Below are positions 61,283-64,000 of a DNA stretch of 64,000 nucleotides, one piece after another (the first letter of the stretch is position 1; each line of letters opens with the position of its first letter). Both the position numbers and the translations under genes were made by a program. The notes beneath the pieces are model-generated. The model was not told the DNA's origin, searched no databases, and worked only from the letters and a program-made list of their open reading frames with translations. Source of the DNA: Pseudocercospora fijiensis CIRAD86 (lineage: Eukaryota; Ascomycota; Dothideomycetes; Mycosphaerellales; Mycosphaerellaceae); contig NW_006921540.1 in NCBI RefSeq assembly GCF_000340215.1, positions 2,040,377 to 2,104,376 on the forward strand. Reading direction: 5' to 3'.

Positions 61283-62042
61283 CATTTCTCACTATGTGTC
61301 CAAGATCATATCTCCTCCCTTCCAACCTTCGAAACACATCAAACTCCCTAAACGTCACCCACTCAACCTTGGCTTGCACAACTATCTCCTACCGAACCTT
61401 CCTCGCCAACCCCAAAACCGCAGGTTGAACCACGACTCCAATCCGAATACACCCCGGATCCAACCCATCCTTCACCCTGCCCGCCCAACAGCACATCCAA
61501 CACTTCCGATTCCGAATCCATCTCTCCCCACTCCGACTCCTCCGTAGCTGATCAGGCTGGATCCTCAACTCCCGTACCAGCGATACAGCATCGCTCGGCA
61601 ATTTTTTTTTTTTTTCAGAAACTCCATCGCGGAGATTTCGTCGGCCATTTGGAACGTGTTCGTGCTATAGTACATGGCCAGCGCTTCCGCGCGGATTTTT
61701 GGGTGGGATTGGAGGAGGGCGGGTTCGTGGTGGGGGATTTCTGGAGAGGTGATGATGAAGATTCTGCGGCGGCTGACGTGGATGGTTTGGTTTTGGGGGA
61801 GTGTGAGGGAGTAGATTGTATTTCGGAGTTCTAGGGGGAGGTCGAGGAAGGTTTTAGTGTAGGGGTTTTGAGGGTGTAAGGCTGCGATTGTGGGTTCTTT
61901 AACTTGTTTGCGATTGCCTAAGCAACTCGTTAATATGCTTTTTATGCCTATCTCGCCTTGAATGAGTGTAGTGATAGTGGTGAAATCGGGAGGACTTGCG
62001 ACTGTAGTTCTGAAAATTCGCGTGCGTCCTGTGTGAAAAGTC
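61283..62042 (-). pseudogene. 5' part of the split host gene; fungal 2EXR-like N-terminus
   Basis: On the minus strand an open frame from 62042 includes FLDLPLELRNTIYSLTLP (about 61849-61796), then EPALLQSHPKIRAEALAMYY and STNTFQ. This matches the layout of the fungal 2EXR-type proteins (LPxELRNxIY ... ALLxxCxxIRxEALxxYYxxNTF), whose function is unknown. The frame is then lost at an A14 run (T14 on plus, 61602-61615) and resumes one register over (LVRELRIQPDQ). A TAG interrupts it at 61391-61389, and it continues to the copia insertion. The last codons are at 18531-18612. No ATG precedes the motif, so an upstream exon may be missing. Composition is mostly normal. Three separate defects make it a pseudogene as it stands. 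Confidence 0.72.
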
Positions 62043-62229
62043 TCAGCCTAATCCAAAAGCTTGTATAGGGGAGGGTGTAAGCATATATGCACAAGGCTTA
62101 GCTTAGGCGACGTTCCAATTCAACTCTTAACGATATTCTCGATTTATGATAGCGATTACTCGAGTCTCCACTCAAATCCTTACACAATTGAATCGCTCTT
62201 AGAATCCGGATGTTAGGATATAGGTCATA
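62043..62229. other. Spacer with no recognised gene
   Basis: About 190 bases; nothing recognisable. Confidence 0.5.
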
Positions 62230-62639
62230 TTAGCGTACTCTCCACAACTGAGAAAAGACGTGCTTACCGTAAGGAAACTTCCTAATTACAACATTACTAG
62301 TATACTTCCAAGGCTCAATCGAACAAGTAGCTTCTTTTTGGTCGTACGTCTCTCCCTTACTAACCTTCTTCCCGGCATAATCGATTCGAACCTGATTAAC
62401 AGTGCGCCTCGAGACATCTCTATCGAAATATTTCAGTAGCAGGGCTGAGTCTCGCCATTCCGATCAGTGCGCGCCCAGTCACCTTCCACGTTAGCACCAA
62501 GCTTGATGAATTCGGGAGAGTAGAAGGCAGTTCTAGATGCATCGGTCGTAGGATAGAAGATTTCATTATAAATCCAACCTTCAAACTTCCATTCGGCAGA
62601 ATCCCTTCTAGTCACGTCGGCCTTCAAGAAATGGTTCTA
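62230..62639 (-). pseudogene. Decayed coding fragment of unknown function
   Basis: Two minus-strand frames abut. 62627-62433 (64 codons, EWKFEGWIYNEIFYP..., no good ATG and a TAG just upstream at 62639-62637) ends in TGA. A frame one register away takes over near 62460 (LLLKYFDRDV...) and runs to TAA 62232-62230, with a coherent, charged, Trp-containing sequence. Amino-acid usage in both looks like real protein, so a frameshifted gene or a gene with a missed intron is likely. I do not recognise the family. Confidence 0.45.
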
Positions 62640-63005
62640 CTGTTCAACGTAGCTTATAGCGTGTAGCTAGTGGGAGTGCGTGCTTATAGGCGAAGAAGTG
62701 GTCGCCGCCCGAAAGGATGCCTGTCTGGCATACCGAGCACTTCGAGCCTGATTGCAAACCACTTGCATTCTACGATTGAATCGTGGTCACTTGGTTTTCA
62801 GCTCAAGCTTTTGAGGACGAATTCCAGTATTCGACAGTCTTATTATCATTATTGTCTTGACACTCCTCCTTACTATCTTTCTCTATTTCCTCCTAGCTCT
62901 CGTAAGATATCCTTCGATTCCTTCGATCTTCCAAAAGCTCGTCTATCGTGTGTCTCCTTCGAGGCCCTCGAACCGAGCATCCTTAGTGTACGCCATTCGG
63001 TGCAT
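62640..63005. other. No recognised gene
   Basis: Plus-strand open frames here (62670-63014) have low-complexity, shadow-like composition. Nothing is supported. Confidence 0.4.
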
Positions 63006-63713
63006 TCAGAATAGCGTATCTAGTAGGCACCTTCCTGATCTGAAGGGCCCCGATTCACGCTGTATGTGATGTGCCGGTCTGCCGTTATCGTGTATGTCTC
63101 CGAAGTAGACCGCGCGCACCTTGTGCTGGGTCTTAAAGGCCTTAAGAAACGTCCATTGCGGGTGTAGCGGGAAGGTCTTCGCTGGCGGGCGCCCGATCGG
63201 CTTCTTGCCTGCATTACAGTCGTAGATAAATAGGCCACACCCTGCATATGCCGGTAGCTTAACAAACGCGACTGCCCGTGCATGCCATTCATCCTGCTCG
63301 TATTTTTTCCGCCTGCCTAGTGGGTTCGTCGTAGCCGTAGTGAAGAGCGCGATCCTTACCGCCGGCTTACTCCCGTCCGGTCTTTGGATCTTCGCCTATA
63401 TAAAGCTCTCGAATGCGCCCATCCTACCGGATTCGCCTCCTACGTACTGACTTTTCTAATCGCCCGTCGTGAAGGCAATGTTGTGCGGGCGTATATAGAT
63501 ACATTCGTCTCCATATCGCGTCTCCGCCTCTTCCCGTATCCTCGCGAGAAATCGGTCGAGTACCATAGTAATCGTAAGAGCCTCGGCGTCTTCGACAGTC
63601 TTAGGCTTCCCGAACAGCTCTGCTATATTCTTGGACCGTGTTCTCGCAGGAGTTGCCCACGGCTCCTAATATCGAATAGAATAGCTCGGGTACTGATGCG
63701 GGATACCTAACAT
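63006..63713 (-). pseudogene. 235-codon frame with three in-frame TAG, unknown family
   Basis: Starts at ATG (63713-63711, MLGIPHQYP) and ends at TGA (63008-63006). It is interrupted by TAG at 63668-63666, 63458-63456 and 63398-63396, and otherwise keeps phase for 708 bases. Segments such as EQDEWHARAVAFVKLPAYAG and TFPLHPQWTFLKAF look like conserved protein. The three TAGs follow Tyr, Asp and Ile codons (TAT, GAT, ATA) and would each be one transition from TGG, which suggests mild RIP of a duplicated gene or repeat. Unlike the retrotransposons, other TpG and CpA words survive. The function is unknown. Confidence 0.6.
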
Positions 63714-64000
63714 ATGAGCAGTTGTCCGTTATTTGTTGGCCTTCTTTGCTTTACAGAGATTGCAGTGTGACTGCAGAGCTCTATAACGATCGACATCGTG
63801 ACACTTCGTCTGGATGTCGTGAGAGCCGTAAGACGATGGAATTGAGGAAGTCGTCAAGAATTATGAAGGCGATTGAGCAAAGCGACTGCCAAGACTAAGA
63901 ACAGCAAGGTTGCGGGAAGAACCTTACACCGGCGTCGGACATGAAACGCTGCGCATCATCATGCTTGCCTGAAGCTCAGCACGCGCCAGACAACGCTACA
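63714..64000. other. Right edge, no recognised gene
   Basis: Normal composition, no supported reading frame. It could be the upstream region of the 63713 gene. Confidence 0.4.

Noticed and set aside
61701..61735. G-rich run as a G-quadruplex
   Set aside because: Loop lengths are uneven (one of nine bases) and the sequence is explained by codon use of the minus-strand reading frame.

Overview
The window reads as a filamentous ascomycete (Pezizomycotina; a dothideomycete would fit, but that is inference). Two intron-bearing host genes show short GT...AG introns with CTGAC-type branch sites. About 56 kb of the 64 kb is LTR retrotransposon sequence with the footprint of repeat-induced point mutation (RIP): CpA has become TpA and TpG has become TpA, CpG is retained, and coding frames stay in register but are studded with TAG/TAA.

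Layout. 1-13285 (+): a Ty3/gypsy chromovirus (copy G1) that enters from the left and is split by a complete sister copy, G2 (2869-9938, target duplication AGATA). 13286-18612: a gene island of normal composition with a membrane-anchored laccase-like multicopper oxidase (13875-15910, +) and a type I Baeyer-Villiger monooxygenase (16606-18383, +), then the last codons of a minus-strand gene. 18613-61282: one Ty1/copia element on the minus strand (178-bp LTRs, target duplication CATTT), swollen from about 7.5 kb to 42.7 kb by three insertions. These are chromovirus A (19373-26522, minus, CCTTT), a 13.75-kb Ty3-like element B (29270-43021, plus, CGTTT), and chromovirus C (44441-58686, minus, CTAGC), which itself contains chromovirus D (49142-56301, plus, TTTCT). 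61283-64000: the 5' part of the gene split by the copia element, then two more decayed minus-strand reading frames.

The order of events follows from the nesting: copia landed in the host gene; A, B and C landed in copia; D landed in C; G2 landed in G1. Every LTR pair agrees in length and differs almost only by transitions, as RIP predicts. The five chromovirus copies are one family: gag with a decayed CCHC knuckle, pol in the -1 frame, protease, RT, RNase H, DDE integrase, a C-terminal chromodomain, and an 11-nt primer-binding site complementary to the element's own LTR, the arrangement of self-priming Tf1/sushi-type elements.

The most unusual content is (i) element B, with a 1,690-codon RIP-decayed third reading frame downstream of gag-pol that I do not recognise; (ii) the copia element, with several hundred in-frame codons of unrecognised sequence between integrase and RT; and (iii) a host gene whose frame reads straight through the copia insertion point once one target-duplication copy is discounted. 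The oxidase pair is tandem and co-oriented and could be a small oxidative module, but nothing else in the window supports a full biosynthetic cluster. I saw no tRNA, rRNA or CRISPR.
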